From Labilithrix sp. (GTDB lineage Bacteria; Myxococcota_A; Polyangia; Polyangiales; Polyangiaceae), in assembly GCA_019637155.1 (NCBI GenBank), contig JAHBWE010000019.1, positions 124,001-188,000 on the forward strand: a stretch of 64,000 bases of DNA, given 5' to 3'. Positions 21,967 to 30,819 of this stretch are shown here, in pieces (positions within the stretch are counted from its first letter, which is position 1; the number at the start of each line of letters is the position of its first letter). The notes beneath the pieces are model-generated. The model ran no database searches and was not told where the DNA came from. It saw only the letters and a program-made list of their open reading frames with translations. The position numbers and the translations under genes were made by a program.

Positions 21967-22825
21967 CGTGGCCTCCGTCGATCGGGATCATGAGGTAGCG
22001 GCGGCCGTTCGCGTGCGGCGCGGGCAAGCGCCCCGCGTCGATGTTGACCTGGACGCTCGGGTAGAGGAGCCGCGGCGCCGCGAGTGTCGCGTCGCGACCG
22101 TTCCGCCGACGCACGAAGTCGTCGCGCGTGGTGCTCGCGCGGAGCTGCACGTTGGCCTCCTTCGAGCGGCCGATCGTCGTCTCGTACCGGAGCGCGCGGC
22201 CGTTCGGCTGGTAGTCGTGGCCGACGAACACGCGCGTCGCGTCGGGCAACGCGTAGAGCCGCTCGTGGACCGACGTGTAGAGCGCGTCGGCGCTCCCGCG
22301 TGGGAAGTCGCAGCGGCCGGTGCCGTAGTCCTCGATGAACAGCGCGTCGCCGGTGAAGACCGCGTCGCCGATCCCGTACGTGACGCACGCCGGCGTATGT
22401 CCCGGCGTCGCGATGACCTCGACCGTCAGCGTCCCCGCCGCGATCCTCTCGCCGTCCTCGAAGAGGCGATCGAACTGGCTCCCGTCGGTCGCGAACGACG
22501 GCGGCAGGTCGAAGACGTCCTTGAAGACCTGCTGGACGTCGCGGATGCGCGCGCCGATGCCGACCTTCGCGTCGAAGCGACGCTTCAGGTGCTGGCTGCC
22601 GCTGAGATGGTCGGCGTGCGCGTGCGTCTCGAGCACGTAGTGCAGCCGCAGCCGCTCCTTCTTCAGGAAGGCCTCGACCTCGCCGAGGGACCTCGTCGCG
22701 GTCGACGACGCGAGCACGTCGTAGTCGAGCACCGGATCGATGACGACCGCGTCGCGGCTCTGGGGATCGAACACGACGTAGGTGAGCGTGGAGGTGACCG
22801 GATCGTAGAACGTCTCGATTTTCAT
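21950..22825 (-). CDS. Persulfide dioxygenase, MBL fold (ETHE1/Blh-like)
   Basis: A 291-residue metallo-beta-lactamase-fold protein. THAHADHL (His68, His70, Asp72, His73), ATPGHTPACV, FTGDALFIEDYGTGRCDFP and VFVGHDYQPNG are the metal-binding and family-specific motifs of the mononuclear-iron persulfide dioxygenases. It converts persulfide to sulfite with O2 in sulfide detoxification. The rhodanese gene overlaps its end. No regulator of the usual kind (BigR-like ArsR) is adjacent. Confidence 0.88.
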   Translation of the reverse strand: MKIETFYDPVTSTLTYVVFDPQSRDAVVIDPVLDYDVLASSTATRSLGEVEAFLKKERLRLHYVLETHAHADHLSGSQHLKRRFDAKVGIGARIRDVQQVFKDVFDLPPSFATDGSQFDRLFEDGERIAAGTLTVEVIATPGHTPACVTYGIGDAVFTGDALFIEDYGTGRCDFPRGSADALYTSVHERLYALPDATRVFVGHDYQPNGRALRYETTIGRSKEANVQLRASTTRDDFVRRRNGRDATLAAPRLLYPSVQVNIDAGRLPAPHANGRRYLMIPIDGGHDDDAA

Positions 22826-22871
22826 GGCTGTGCCCTCACAGCCGGTGAGAGCCAGCCGGCGCGCGAAGGGT

Positions 22872-23348
22872 TCATCGAAAGAGGCGGCGCGCCCAGAGCA
22901 CGACGATGACGACGATGCCCCACGTCAGCGAGAGCGCGACCGAGGCGTCGACGATGCTGCGCCACGTCGGCGGCAGGCGGCGTACGACGAGGACCGCCGC
23001 GACGACGCCCGCGACGACGGCCCAGCTCCGCGCGACGCGCGCGCGCGTGTCCCCCACGAGCGACATCGCGTAGAGCGGCGCGCAGAGGACGTGGAGCGGC
23101 GCCGGCGCGCGCCCGAGCGCGAACGCGCGCGCGACGACGCTGGGCCCGAACGAGCGCGCGAACGTCCGGTACCCCTCGACGTAGCCCATCACGACCATCG
23201 CGGCCGCGAGCGCCGCCCACTCGTGCGGCGCCAGCCCCTCCGCGATCCGCGCCACCGCGACGCGCGTGAGCCTCGCGACCGACTCGCCGAGGACGAGGAG
23301 CACGCCCAGCACGCCCCACGACGCCACCGCGATCTCCCTCCGTGTCAT
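22872..23348 (-). CDS. Four-helix membrane protein ending the GTPase gene cluster
   Basis: A 158-residue hydrophobic protein with about four predicted membrane segments (VASWGVLGVLLVLGESV, WAALAAAMVVMGYVEGY, SWAVVAGVVAAVLVVR, SVALSLTWGIVVIVVLW) and a conserved-looking central part FARSFGPSVVARAFALGRAP. Its ATG overlaps the GTPase stop (ATGA), so it is the most distal product of the signalling gene string. It might anchor the GTPase or be its output. No family recognised. Confidence 0.65.
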   Translation of the reverse strand: MTRREIAVASWGVLGVLLVLGESVARLTRVAVARIAEGLAPHEWAALAAAMVVMGYVEGYRTFARSFGPSVVARAFALGRAPAPLHVLCAPLYAMSLVGDTRARVARSWAVVAGVVAAVLVVRRLPPTWRSIVDASVALSLTWGIVVIVVLWARRLFR

Positions 23349-24742
23349 CGCCGCCCTCCTTGCGAAGCGCGCGCGGCGACGAAGGCCGCTCGCGCTTCGG
23401 GGTCCTCCGCCGTCGCCTGCTCCGCGAGCGTGACGGCGTGCTCGTCGAGCCGCGCGCCCCCAGCGCCGAGCGCGAGCACGACCGCGCGACCGCTCTGCAT
23501 CGCGACGCCCGACGCGCCCGCCGGCACCACCGCCTCGCCGCGGACGTCCGCGATCGCCGCCCGCGCGCGCGCGAGGTCCGCGAGCACCCCCGCCGCGCCG
23601 GCGACGTCGCGATCGACCAGCGACGCGAGGAGCCGTGACGCGAGCGGCTCGAGCGGAGGCGTGAGCATCCACAGCCGGAACGCGTCGCCGTCGGGCGCGA
23701 CGAGCAGCGCGCGTCCCTCCGGCACGAGGTCGATCTCCGCGAGGAGCGCGCGCGCCGCGACGAGGAGCGCCGAGCGCGCGCCGGCCTCGTCCGGATGGAG
23801 CCACCCCGCGCACGAGTGGAGCGTCCAGCCCTCGAGCCCGATCTCCACCGCGCCCTCCGGCGCCCAGTCGGCGGCGTGCTCCGGGATCTCGACGTCGCCC
23901 GTCATCGCCGCCGCCACCGCCGCGCGGCCCTTCACCGGCGGCCAGACATGACCGGCGAGCAGCGACTCCGGGCGCGGGAGCGCACACGCGCGCGCGGCCG
24001 CGACGTCGTTCGCGCGGCTCCGCACGAGCGAGCGCACCTCCGAGTGCGTGACCGTGCGCCGTGGAGCCGCTCGCTCCTCGAGCATGAGGAGGGCGCCGTG
24101 GAGCGAGCGCGCGGAGACCTGATCGTCCGCTATCGCCTCGAGCGACGTTCCCCCGACCACGAGCGCGCGCACCCGATCGCTCGCGAGCCGCGCCGCGAGC
24201 ACGAAGGTGTCCATCACGCCGCGCCCCGCGTGCGCGACGGCGGGCACGACCGGCGTCGCGAGCGGCACGTCGAGCTCCGCCGAGAGCACGCGCGAGCGCA
24301 TCGCGCCGGGGAGGTCCTGCTTGTTCGCCTGGATGACGATCGGCGCGGAGAGGGTCGGATGGAAGTCGCGGAGCATGCCGAGGAGCGTCGTCACGCTCTC
24401 ACGATTCTCGGCGACCGTCTCCGGCCGCGAGTCCGCGACGAACACGACGACGTCCGCCGTCGCGAGCAGGTACTTGCGCCGGTGGAGGAGCTGCGGCTGC
24501 CCCGGCACGCTCACGAGCTGGCAGCGCACGCGCCGTCCGTCGACGAAGCCGCCCGCGAAGTCGAGCCAGTCGAAGAACTCCGTGCGCCGCCCGGTCGTGT
24601 CCGGGCTCGCGAGATCGCCGCGCCGCTGGAGCGGCACCGCCGCGAAGAGCTGGTGGATGTTCGTCGTCTTCCCGGCCTCCGGCATCCCGTCGTAGACGAT
24701 GCGAATGACGATCTCGCCGCTGTGTCGATCGATGTGCGGCAC
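23345..24742 (-). CDS. Small Ras-like (MglA-type) GTPase with long C-terminal extension
   Basis: A 465-residue protein. Residues 1-200 are a small GTPase: P-loop GMPEAGKT (19-26), Walker B-like SVPGQ (78-82) and G4 NKQD (140-143). VPGQPQLLHRRKYLLATADVVVFVADS is typical of MglA/gliding-type G proteins that pair with Roadblock proteins. The remaining about 260 residues are an extension with VRSLVRSRANDVAAARACALP and WPPVKGRAAVAAA, also seen in shorter form in the second GTPase at 35882. The 1-nt gap to the upstream kinase/phosphatase gene and nearby Roadblock genes suggest one complex. Cytoplasmic. Confidence 0.82.
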   Translation of the reverse strand: MPHIDRHSGEIVIRIVYDGMPEAGKTTNIHQLFAAVPLQRRGDLASPDTTGRRTEFFDWLDFAGGFVDGRRVRCQLVSVPGQPQLLHRRKYLLATADVVVFVADSRPETVAENRESVTTLLGMLRDFHPTLSAPIVIQANKQDLPGAMRSRVLSAELDVPLATPVVPAVAHAGRGVMDTFVLAARLASDRVRALVVGGTSLEAIADDQVSARSLHGALLMLEERAAPRRTVTHSEVRSLVRSRANDVAAARACALPRPESLLAGHVWPPVKGRAAVAAAMTGDVEIPEHAADWAPEGAVEIGLEGWTLHSCAGWLHPDEAGARSALLVAARALLAEIDLVPEGRALLVAPDGDAFRLWMLTPPLEPLASRLLASLVDRDVAGAAGVLADLARARAAIADVRGEAVVPAGASGVAMQSGRAVVLALGAGGARLDEHAVTLAEQATAEDPEARAAFVAARASQGGRR

Positions 24743-24743
24743 G

Positions 24744-26300
24744 CTAGGCTCCTCTCTCCAGGCGCGTCCGGAGCTCGTCGGGGAGCCCCGCGCGCGCGAT
24801 GTCGGCGAGCGTCCGTTCGAGGTCGTACGCGACGCGCTCGAACGAGATCCGCCCCGAGGCCCGGTCCCAGATCGCGAACGCGGCGCGCGTGTCGCCGTCG
24901 CGCGGCTGGCCGACGGACCCGGGGTTGACGAGGCACGCGCGTCGCGGCAAAAGCGCGAGCTCGCCCGCGCCAGCGAGCTTCTTCCGGCCGGACGGCAGAT
25001 CGACGTGCGCGGCCGCGACGTGCGTGTGGCCGTGGAAGCAGAGCGAGATCCCCTCCCGCCGGATGTGCTCGAGGTTCTCCTCGTAGGTCAGGTCGTAGAC
25101 GTAGGCGAGGAGGCGGCTCGGATCGCGCGGCGCGCCGTGCACCGCCATCCAGTCCTCGTCGCGGTGCTCGAGCGGCAGCGACTCGAGCCACGCGAGCTCG
25201 CCGCCGCCGAGCTCTCCCCGCGTCCACGCCGCGCACGCGCGCGCGAGCCGGTTCATCCCGCGATCGAGCCGCCCCGTCACGATCGCGTGGTCGTGGTTGC
25301 CGCGGACGAACACGCCCGGCAGCTCCGCGAGGCGCGCGATGCACGCGGCGGGGTGCGGGCCGTAGCCGATCGCGTCGCCGAGGAAGAGGAACGTCGACGC
25401 GTCGCGCTCCCGCGCCGCCAGGAGCACCGCCTCGAGCGCGGGCAGGTTGGCGTGGACGTCCGCGATGACGGCGACGCGCGCGCTCCGCCCGAACGCGCGC
25501 CGCCCGAGCCGGACGGTGGTGCGATCGGCCGCGAGCCCGGCCACGAGCGCGTCGCGCATCGGATCGAAGGCCTCGGCGAGGGGGTAGCCGAGCACCTCCT
25601 CGACGATGCGGGCGTGCTCGTCGCTCGTGACGTCGTGCTCGTCGAGCGTCGCGCGCAGGATGCTGCCCCACGTGCGCCAGGTGCCCGCCTCGATCGACGG
25701 CTCCTCCGGGATCCGCGCCGCGATCGCGAACGCGACGTGCCGCGGCGAGAGCTGCGAATAGAGCTCGTCGTCGAGGTAGTAGAGCCGCTCGCGCCCGTCC
25801 TCGAGCGCGAAGTTGGCGGGGTTCAGATCGAGCCCGAGCCCGGAGCGCCGCTCCGCTTCGAGGGCGAGCGCGATCATCTCGTTCCAGCTCCACAGCCGCT
25901 CGTCGATCGCGTCGAGCGTTCGCAGCGTCCGGAGCTCGCGACAGACGCTGAGCGGCAGCCAGCCCTCCGCCGTGCGCAAGAGCGCCCAGCGCTTGCTCGG
26001 ATGCCACACCCCCGCGCGCGCCCCGCGCTGCCGGCACGCGAAGAGGCGCTCCCGAAGCTCGGCGGACGACGGCGCGAGGAGCGCGAGGTTCGTCTTCAGC
26101 ACGAGCCCGTGCGACGCGAGCAGCCTCGTCGTCGGCTTCGCCGATCCATCGACGCGGCCGGCCACGCCTACCTTGTGCTGCCACTCGCGCGCGTCGCGGG
26201 CGGTGAGGAGGAGGAAGACGGCCTCGGCGTCGAGCTCGCCGGGGGCACCGAGGAGCTCGACGTCGGCGGGAGAGCGCGGGCGCGGGAACCAGTCCGCCAC
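24744..26300 (-). CDS. Kinase-like domain fused to metallophosphatase
   Basis: A 518-residue protein from GTG 26300, 2 nt after the Roadblock gene. The C-terminal part (about 278-500) is a calcineurin-like phosphoesterase: VIADVHANLPA, FLGDAIGYGPH, VRGNHDHA, WMAVHGAP and CFHGHTHVA supply the two-metal ligands. It resembles single-domain YfcE/ApaH-like enzymes. The N-terminal part has a kinase-like pattern: a Lys in LVLKTNLALL, LDLNPANFALEDG like the D-x-N-P-x-N catalytic loop, and YYLDDELY like the metal-binding DFG/DDE. A kinase-like and phosphatase fusion beside GTPases suggests reversible phosphorylation; substrate unknown. Confidence 0.72.
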   Translation of the reverse strand: MADWFPRPRSPADVELLGAPGELDAEAVFLLLTARDAREWQHKVGVAGRVDGSAKPTTRLLASHGLVLKTNLALLAPSSAELRERLFACRQRGARAGVWHPSKRWALLRTAEGWLPLSVCRELRTLRTLDAIDERLWSWNEMIALALEAERRSGLGLDLNPANFALEDGRERLYYLDDELYSQLSPRHVAFAIAARIPEEPSIEAGTWRTWGSILRATLDEHDVTSDEHARIVEEVLGYPLAEAFDPMRDALVAGLAADRTTVRLGRRAFGRSARVAVIADVHANLPALEAVLLAARERDASTFLFLGDAIGYGPHPAACIARLAELPGVFVRGNHDHAIVTGRLDRGMNRLARACAAWTRGELGGGELAWLESLPLEHRDEDWMAVHGAPRDPSRLLAYVYDLTYEENLEHIRREGISLCFHGHTHVAAAHVDLPSGRKKLAGAGELALLPRRACLVNPGSVGQPRDGDTRAAFAIWDRASGRISFERVAYDLERTLADIARAGLPDELRTRLERGA

Positions 26301-26302
26301 GG

Positions 26303-26707
26303 TCAGGGCAGCGTCTGCTTGACCGCCGCGAGGCTGCTCCGCAGCGCCGCCCACCCCATGCCCTGGTTCGTCGATTTCCGCGTGATCATGACGACGACGG
26401 CGCCCTTGTCCTTGATCACGGTCATGAAGTGGAAGGTCTTCGGCGAGGAGATGAAGACCTCCTCGAACGAGTCCTTGAGCTGCTCGCCGCGCTGGCTGCT
26501 CAACAGCTCCTCGATCCGGCGGACCGTCTTCCCGCGGAACATCTCGACCGCCGCCGCGGCGACGGCGTCGAGGTACGCCTGCGTGAAATACGGCACGGTG
26601 TGGTGCACGCCCATGAGCATGCCCGTGTTCAGGTCCACGACGCCGACCGCGAGGCAGTCGTCCACCTTCTCCAGCGTCGAACGGCAGATGTCTTGCGTGC
26701 TGGTCAT
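26303..26707 (-). CDS. Roadblock/LC7-type protein A
   Basis: A 134-residue protein with a strong AGGAGGGG ribosome-binding site. VVDLNTGMLMGVHH is the typical beta-hairpin opening of Roadblock folds, followed by VAAAAVEMFRG and the strand KTFHFMTVIKDKGAVVVMITRKSTNQGMG. Roadblock proteins such as MglB bind small GTPases as GAPs or scaffolds. It shares clear similarity with the neighbour at 26718 (GMLxGV, VAAAxxxxF-G). The pair may form a heterodimer that controls one of the two cluster GTPases. Confidence 0.82.
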   Translation of the reverse strand: MTSTQDICRSTLEKVDDCLAVGVVDLNTGMLMGVHHTVPYFTQAYLDAVAAAAVEMFRGKTVRRIEELLSSQRGEQLKDSFEEVFISSPKTFHFMTVIKDKGAVVVMITRKSTNQGMGWAALRSSLAAVKQTLP

Positions 26708-26717
26708 GATCCCCTCC

Positions 26718-27122
26718 TCAGGCCGCGCCTTCGATCTCGGGGAGCGCGGCGCGGGTCTTGGCGATCACCATTCCGATGTTCGCGGAGCCGCGACAGACGA
26801 ATACGGCCGACTGATCGCGTTTCTTCTTCGAGCGCAGGAAGACGTGAAGCAGGTTTTCGCTGAACACGATAATCTCTTTGAAGTAGTGATTGCCGTCTTC
26901 CGCCTGTCCGCGCGAGCGGCGAAAGAGCTTTTCGATCGCGGTGACGCTCTGGCCCTGGAACAGGTCGGCGGTCGCGGCGGCGACGAGGTCGAGGACCTCC
27001 TGCGGGTGGGAGTCGACGGTCTTCACGCCGAGGAGCATCCCGGTGCTCATATCGACATAACCGGCCGCGACGCACTCGGGGACGTTCTGCTGGGCCTTCG
27101 AGAGAGCGGTATCAAGCGACAT
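26718..27122 (-). CDS. Roadblock/LC7-type protein B
   Basis: A 134-residue paralogue of the downstream Roadblock protein, 10 nt apart. Key segments: GYVDMSTGMLLGVKTVD, DLVAAATADLFQGQSVTAIEKLF, NLLHVFLRSKKKRDQSAVFVCRGSANIG. An AAGGAG site precedes the ATG. Its start lies 11 nt inside the ABC/phosphatase gene, so expression is coupled to that fusion protein. Confidence 0.82.
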   Translation of the reverse strand: MSLDTALSKAQQNVPECVAAGYVDMSTGMLLGVKTVDSHPQEVLDLVAAATADLFQGQSVTAIEKLFRRSRGQAEDGNHYFKEIIVFSENLLHVFLRSKKKRDQSAVFVCRGSANIGMVIAKTRAALPEIEGAA

Positions 27123-28461
27123 TCGGTGATCTCCTTGGTTCGATGAGTTCGGTGGACTTGGATGTTGGCGGGGAGCTCGCTGGGCGCACCGCGGCCTCGA
27201 ACGCGCGCAGAAAGGCGATCTGGGCGTCGGACTGGATGCAGCGCGGGTTGATCTGGCGCACGCGTTCGATCGCGCGGACGGCGGACTCGCCGCTCCACAC
27301 GAGCTGCGACGCGAGGAGGGTCCCGGTGCGGCCGAGGCCGGCCCGGCAGTGGAGCGCGACGACGCGGCCGCGCGCCATCTCCGCCGCGACGCGCGCGCAC
27401 AGCGCGATCGCCGGCACGACGTCCGGCGCGCCCATGTCGGGGATCGGGAAGTGGATCGGCGCGACGCCGATCGCCGCGAGCCGCTCCGGCGCGACGGTGA
27501 CGCTCTCCTCGAGCGTCACGAGCACGCCGACGCCGAGCTCCGCGAGCCCCGCGAGGTCGTGCTCCAGCTCCGCGACGATGCCGGGGCGGGGGAGGCCGCC
27601 GAGGCGCCCCGGGACGATCCAGAAGAACCCGCGCGGCCCGGCGGCCCGCGCTCCGAGCGCGCCGGCGGGGAGCGGCGTCGGCTGCGGCGAGCCCTCGTCG
27701 AGGTCGTCGCTGCGCGCGCCGGGGCTCGGCGCCGGGCAGCTCCCGGTCGCGACGAAGCGACGCCCCAGCTCCGTCGCGGGCGCGCGGAAGAACTGCGCCG
27801 TCGGCGCGCTCTCGACGATCGTGCCGCCGGCGAGGAGGCAGGTCGTCCCTCCCGCCGCGAGCGCGTGCCGCTGGTTGTGCGTGATGAAGAGCACCGCGCG
27901 GAACGCGGCCTGCGCGCGGAGGAGCGCGATGACGTCGATCGCGGCCTCGTCGTCGAGGCCGCTCGTCGGCTCGTCGGCGAGCAGCACGAGCGGATCGCCC
28001 GCCGTCGCGCGGACGATCGCGAGGAGGCGCTGCTCCGGCTTCGGGAGCGTGACGACGTCGGCGTCGAGCCGATCGACGAGCGAGCGGAGGCCCACCCCGC
28101 GGAGGAGATCGCGCGCGATCGCGGTCTGCGCCGCGGGCTCGAGCTTCTCCCGGTTCGGGAGCGCCGAGACGAGGTTCTCGCGCACGCTGCTCATGAAGAA
28201 CCGCGAGTGCTGCATCACGAGGCCGACCCCGCGCCGCGAGCCCCGCGCGTCGAGCTCGGCGACGCCCCACGTCGAGAGCGACGGGTGCGCGTCGTTCACC
28301 CCGGCGAGGGTGCGGAGGAGCGCCGACTTCCCGGAGCCGGCCGGCCCGACGAGGACGACGAGGCCGGTCTCCGGCAGATCGAGGTCGACGTGCGCGAGGA
28401 CGGGCGTCCCGTTGAACGCGAGGCCGAAGCCGCGCAGGCGGAGGACGGCGCGCTCACGCAC
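27112..28461 (-). CDS. ABC-type ATPase fused to dual-specificity phosphatase
   Basis: A 449-residue two-domain protein. Residues 1-235 are an ABC ATPase: Walker A GPAGSGKS (39-46), Q-loop region GLVMQHSRFF, Walker B LVLLADEP (158-165), D-loop SGLDD and switch His in FITHNQRHAL. The signature motif is degenerate (LPKPEQR instead of LSGGQ). Residues about 275-435 are a cysteine phosphatase: HCRAGLGRTG (371-380, nucleophile Cys372, Arg378) and general-acid loop PIPDMGAP (Asp342). No transporter membrane subunit is nearby, so the ATPase is probably regulatory. I know of no described ABC-phosphatase fusion. It overlaps both neighbours. Confidence 0.8.
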   Translation of the reverse strand: MRERAVLRLRGFGLAFNGTPVLAHVDLDLPETGLVVLVGPAGSGKSALLRTLAGVNDAHPSLSTWGVAELDARGSRRGVGLVMQHSRFFMSSVRENLVSALPNREKLEPAAQTAIARDLLRGVGLRSLVDRLDADVVTLPKPEQRLLAIVRATAGDPLVLLADEPTSGLDDEAAIDVIALLRAQAAFRAVLFITHNQRHALAAGGTTCLLAGGTIVESAPTAQFFRAPATELGRRFVATGSCPAPSPGARSDDLDEGSPQPTPLPAGALGARAAGPRGFFWIVPGRLGGLPRPGIVAELEHDLAGLAELGVGVLVTLEESVTVAPERLAAIGVAPIHFPIPDMGAPDVVPAIALCARVAAEMARGRVVALHCRAGLGRTGTLLASQLVWSGESAVRAIERVRQINPRCIQSDAQIAFLRAFEAAVRPASSPPTSKSTELIEPRRSPNVA

Positions 28462-29701
28462 GAAGGCGCCCTCCCGTGTGCATGAGGCGGCGGCCGAGCG
28501 ACGTCAGGTAGGCCCAGCCGAGCCCTTGCGAGCACTGCCGGCTCAGGACGAGCCAGAGGACGCTCCGCCGCCGCGGCAGGAGCTCCGCGCCGAAGCACCA
28601 CACCGTCCGCTCGCGCGTGACCATGCTGCGAAAGCGGAACCCGACGTCGTCCGCGCGCGGAGGTGCGTCGTCGCCGAGCGGCGCCGCGACGGCGAGGACG
28701 CTCGATCGCTTGTGGGCGAGGTCGAGCACGTACTCGGGCGCGAGCGCGCCGCCGGCGCCGCACGAGCACGTTCGATCGTCGAGGTCGGTCACGAGCGCGG
28801 CGAGCGTCTCCGGCGCGTGGCCGAGGAAGTCGCGGAGCGCGTCGATGATCGAGGCGTCGCCGCCGACGGTCCAGGGCCGGCCGCTCCGCTCGATCGCGGC
28901 GGGCTCGGGGGCGCGCTCGTGCGTCGCGAGGGTCGAGAGCGTCGCGAGCGCGGAGCCCACCGTCGCGTCGGGCGCGAGCCGGCACCAGAGCGAGCGCCGC
29001 GCCGGGAGCGCCGCGCCGGCGAGGGTGCCTTCGGGCGTGCGCAGCGCGACGAGCTCGGCGCCGTCCAGCACCGTCGCCTCGACGAGCGCGCCCGCCACCG
29101 TCGCGCGCGCCCCCTTCGGCGCGACGTCGATCTCCTCCACTCCCGCGAGGAGCTGCGCCCAGACGACGCCGTCGACGGCGTCGACGATCCGCGCCGCCTC
29201 GTCGTCGCGCGCGAGCGAGACCGGAGCGGGCGTCTGATCCGAGCGCGGCGCGGCGTCGTCGGCGCTCGTGTCGAGCTCGGCGACGTCGAACGTCAGCGTC
29301 GACTCGTAGCGCGCGAACTGCTCGGTGCGGTCGAGGAACACCGTCTGGCCGGGGCCGCCGCGGCAGAGGACGTCGAGCGCGAGCTCGATCTGATGGCGGA
29401 GCGCGCCGCGCACGTCGTCCCAGCTCGCGACGCCCCAGCTCACGAGCGTCTCGCCGAGCGGCCGCTTCTCGCGGCGGCACGACTCGAGGATGTCGCGGAA
29501 GGAGTCGGGATCGATCTCCGCCGTCTCCTGGAGGTGGCGCGTGAACGCGAACGGGTGCTCCGAGTCGGTCGCCCACGCGAGGCGGCCGCGCTGCAAGTAG
29601 ACGTGGACCTCCGCCGTCCGCGAGGCGCAGATGAACTCGCCGGTCCCGGCGCGGAGGGCGATCCCGCGCAGGGTCTCGAACGGGCGCGGATCGGTCGTCA
29701 T
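28454..29701 (-). CDS. DUF4388 (PATAN)-like N-terminal domain protein
   Basis: A 415-residue protein. The N-terminus LRGIALRAGTGEFICASRTAEVHVYLQRGRLAWATDSE matches the pattern of DUF4388/PATAN domains, which link receivers and GTPases in delta-proteobacterial signalling. LGETLVSWGVASWDDVRGALRHQI is a following helical element typical of such proteins. The C-terminal half contains CSCGAGG and a Roadblock-like end (CSQGLGWAYLTSLGRRL), similar to the end of Roadblock protein A (NQGMGWAALRSSL). So it may carry a divergent Roadblock domain. Start overlaps the upstream stop; the end overlaps the ABC gene. Confidence 0.65.
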   Translation of the reverse strand: MTTDPRPFETLRGIALRAGTGEFICASRTAEVHVYLQRGRLAWATDSEHPFAFTRHLQETAEIDPDSFRDILESCRREKRPLGETLVSWGVASWDDVRGALRHQIELALDVLCRGGPGQTVFLDRTEQFARYESTLTFDVAELDTSADDAAPRSDQTPAPVSLARDDEAARIVDAVDGVVWAQLLAGVEEIDVAPKGARATVAGALVEATVLDGAELVALRTPEGTLAGAALPARRSLWCRLAPDATVGSALATLSTLATHERAPEPAAIERSGRPWTVGGDASIIDALRDFLGHAPETLAALVTDLDDRTCSCGAGGALAPEYVLDLAHKRSSVLAVAAPLGDDAPPRADDVGFRFRSMVTRERTVWCFGAELLPRRRSVLWLVLSRQCSQGLGWAYLTSLGRRLMHTGGRLRA

Positions 29702-30762
29702 CGCGCCCCTCGCCGATAGCCGCGCGCGAGCCGCGCGATCGCGCCGTGCCACGCGCCCGCGCCCGCGCGCTCGGGCCTCGCGAGGAGCGCGTCGAGCTCC
29801 TCGTCGAGCCCCTCGAGCGGCGCGAGGCGCGCGAGGACGGCGGCGGGAGGTGCGCCCGCGATCGACTCGAGCTCCACCGCGGCCGCGTGGACGATGACCG
29901 CGTCGTGCTCGAGGAGCTCCTGGCGGCGGTTCACCTGCGCGAGCATGCGCACGAACGCGACGAGGTCCTGCCAGAGGCGCATCCCGGCGGTGGGGTCCTT
30001 CTCGTGGCGGAGCCAGTCGAGGATCCTCCGCTGCACGTCGCGGAGCTGGAGTCGATCGCGGACGCGGAGGCTCGGGTACACGTCCCAGCCGACGAGCATC
30101 GCGATCGCGGTGCCGGCGGCGCGGAGCGCGGCGTGGAGCGTCCCCGGCGTCGGCTCGCCGGCGGCGAGGACGCGCGCGCGGAGCCTCGCGCACGCGCGGC
30201 GGACGCGGAGCGAGTCCTCGAGCTCGGACGCGAAGTCGAACGCCGCCTCGCCGTAGCCGGCGCGCGCGAACGCGAGGTCGATCGACGTGAGCGCCTTCCT
30301 CACGCGGCGGAGCGCGCTGTCGCACTCGCCGACGATCGCGATCGCGTCGCGACAGGCCTTCACGCGCTCGAGGCGCTCGGCGCGCTGGCGCAGCTCGAGG
30401 TGCGCGAGGAACGCGATGTCGCCGACCGCCTGCAGCGACGACGACGACTGGGCCGCGATCGCGGCGTCGATCGCCTGCTCGAAGCCGGCGTAGGGCGCGG
30501 CGAGGGGGTCGCCTTCGGCGCGCTCCTCCGTCGACGCGACCGCGCCGTACGCGACACGCACCTCGGCGATCAGCCCGTTCGCGGACGCGAGCAGCCCCGA
30601 CACGATCGGCTCGAGCTCCGAGGCGAGGCGATCGGGCGGCATCGACTCGTAGGCGCGGATGTCGACCGCGAGCACACGCGCCGTGAGCGAGGCGAGCTCG
30701 GTCTTGAACTTCGCGAGCTCGCGCGGACGCTCCGGCATCGGACCGCCGAGTGTCCGTTCCAT
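29698..30762 (-). CDS. Helical hypothetical protein of the GTPase island
   Basis: A 354-residue, almost entirely helical, Ala/Arg/Leu-rich protein with no membrane segment, signal peptide or recognised motif. ELRQRAERLERVKACRDAI and VRKALTSIDLAFARAGYGEAAFDF resemble bundle or coiled-coil structure. ATG 30762 was used; ATG 30738 is an alternative. Its stop overlaps the DUF4388 start, so it belongs to the signalling string. Function unknown. Confidence 0.6.
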   Translation of the reverse strand: MERTLGGPMPERPRELAKFKTELASLTARVLAVDIRAYESMPPDRLASELEPIVSGLLASANGLIAEVRVAYGAVASTEERAEGDPLAAPYAGFEQAIDAAIAAQSSSSLQAVGDIAFLAHLELRQRAERLERVKACRDAIAIVGECDSALRRVRKALTSIDLAFARAGYGEAAFDFASELEDSLRVRRACARLRARVLAAGEPTPGTLHAALRAAGTAIAMLVGWDVYPSLRVRDRLQLRDVQRRILDWLRHEKDPTAGMRLWQDLVAFVRMLAQVNRRQELLEHDAVIVHAAAVELESIAGAPPAAVLARLAPLEGLDEELDALLARPERAGAGAWHGAIARLARGYRRGAR

Positions 30763-30819
30763 CGCGCGCGTTCGATACTGTCCGATCGTTCGCGCTCCCT
30801 GTCTTCCGATGCAGGCGGG

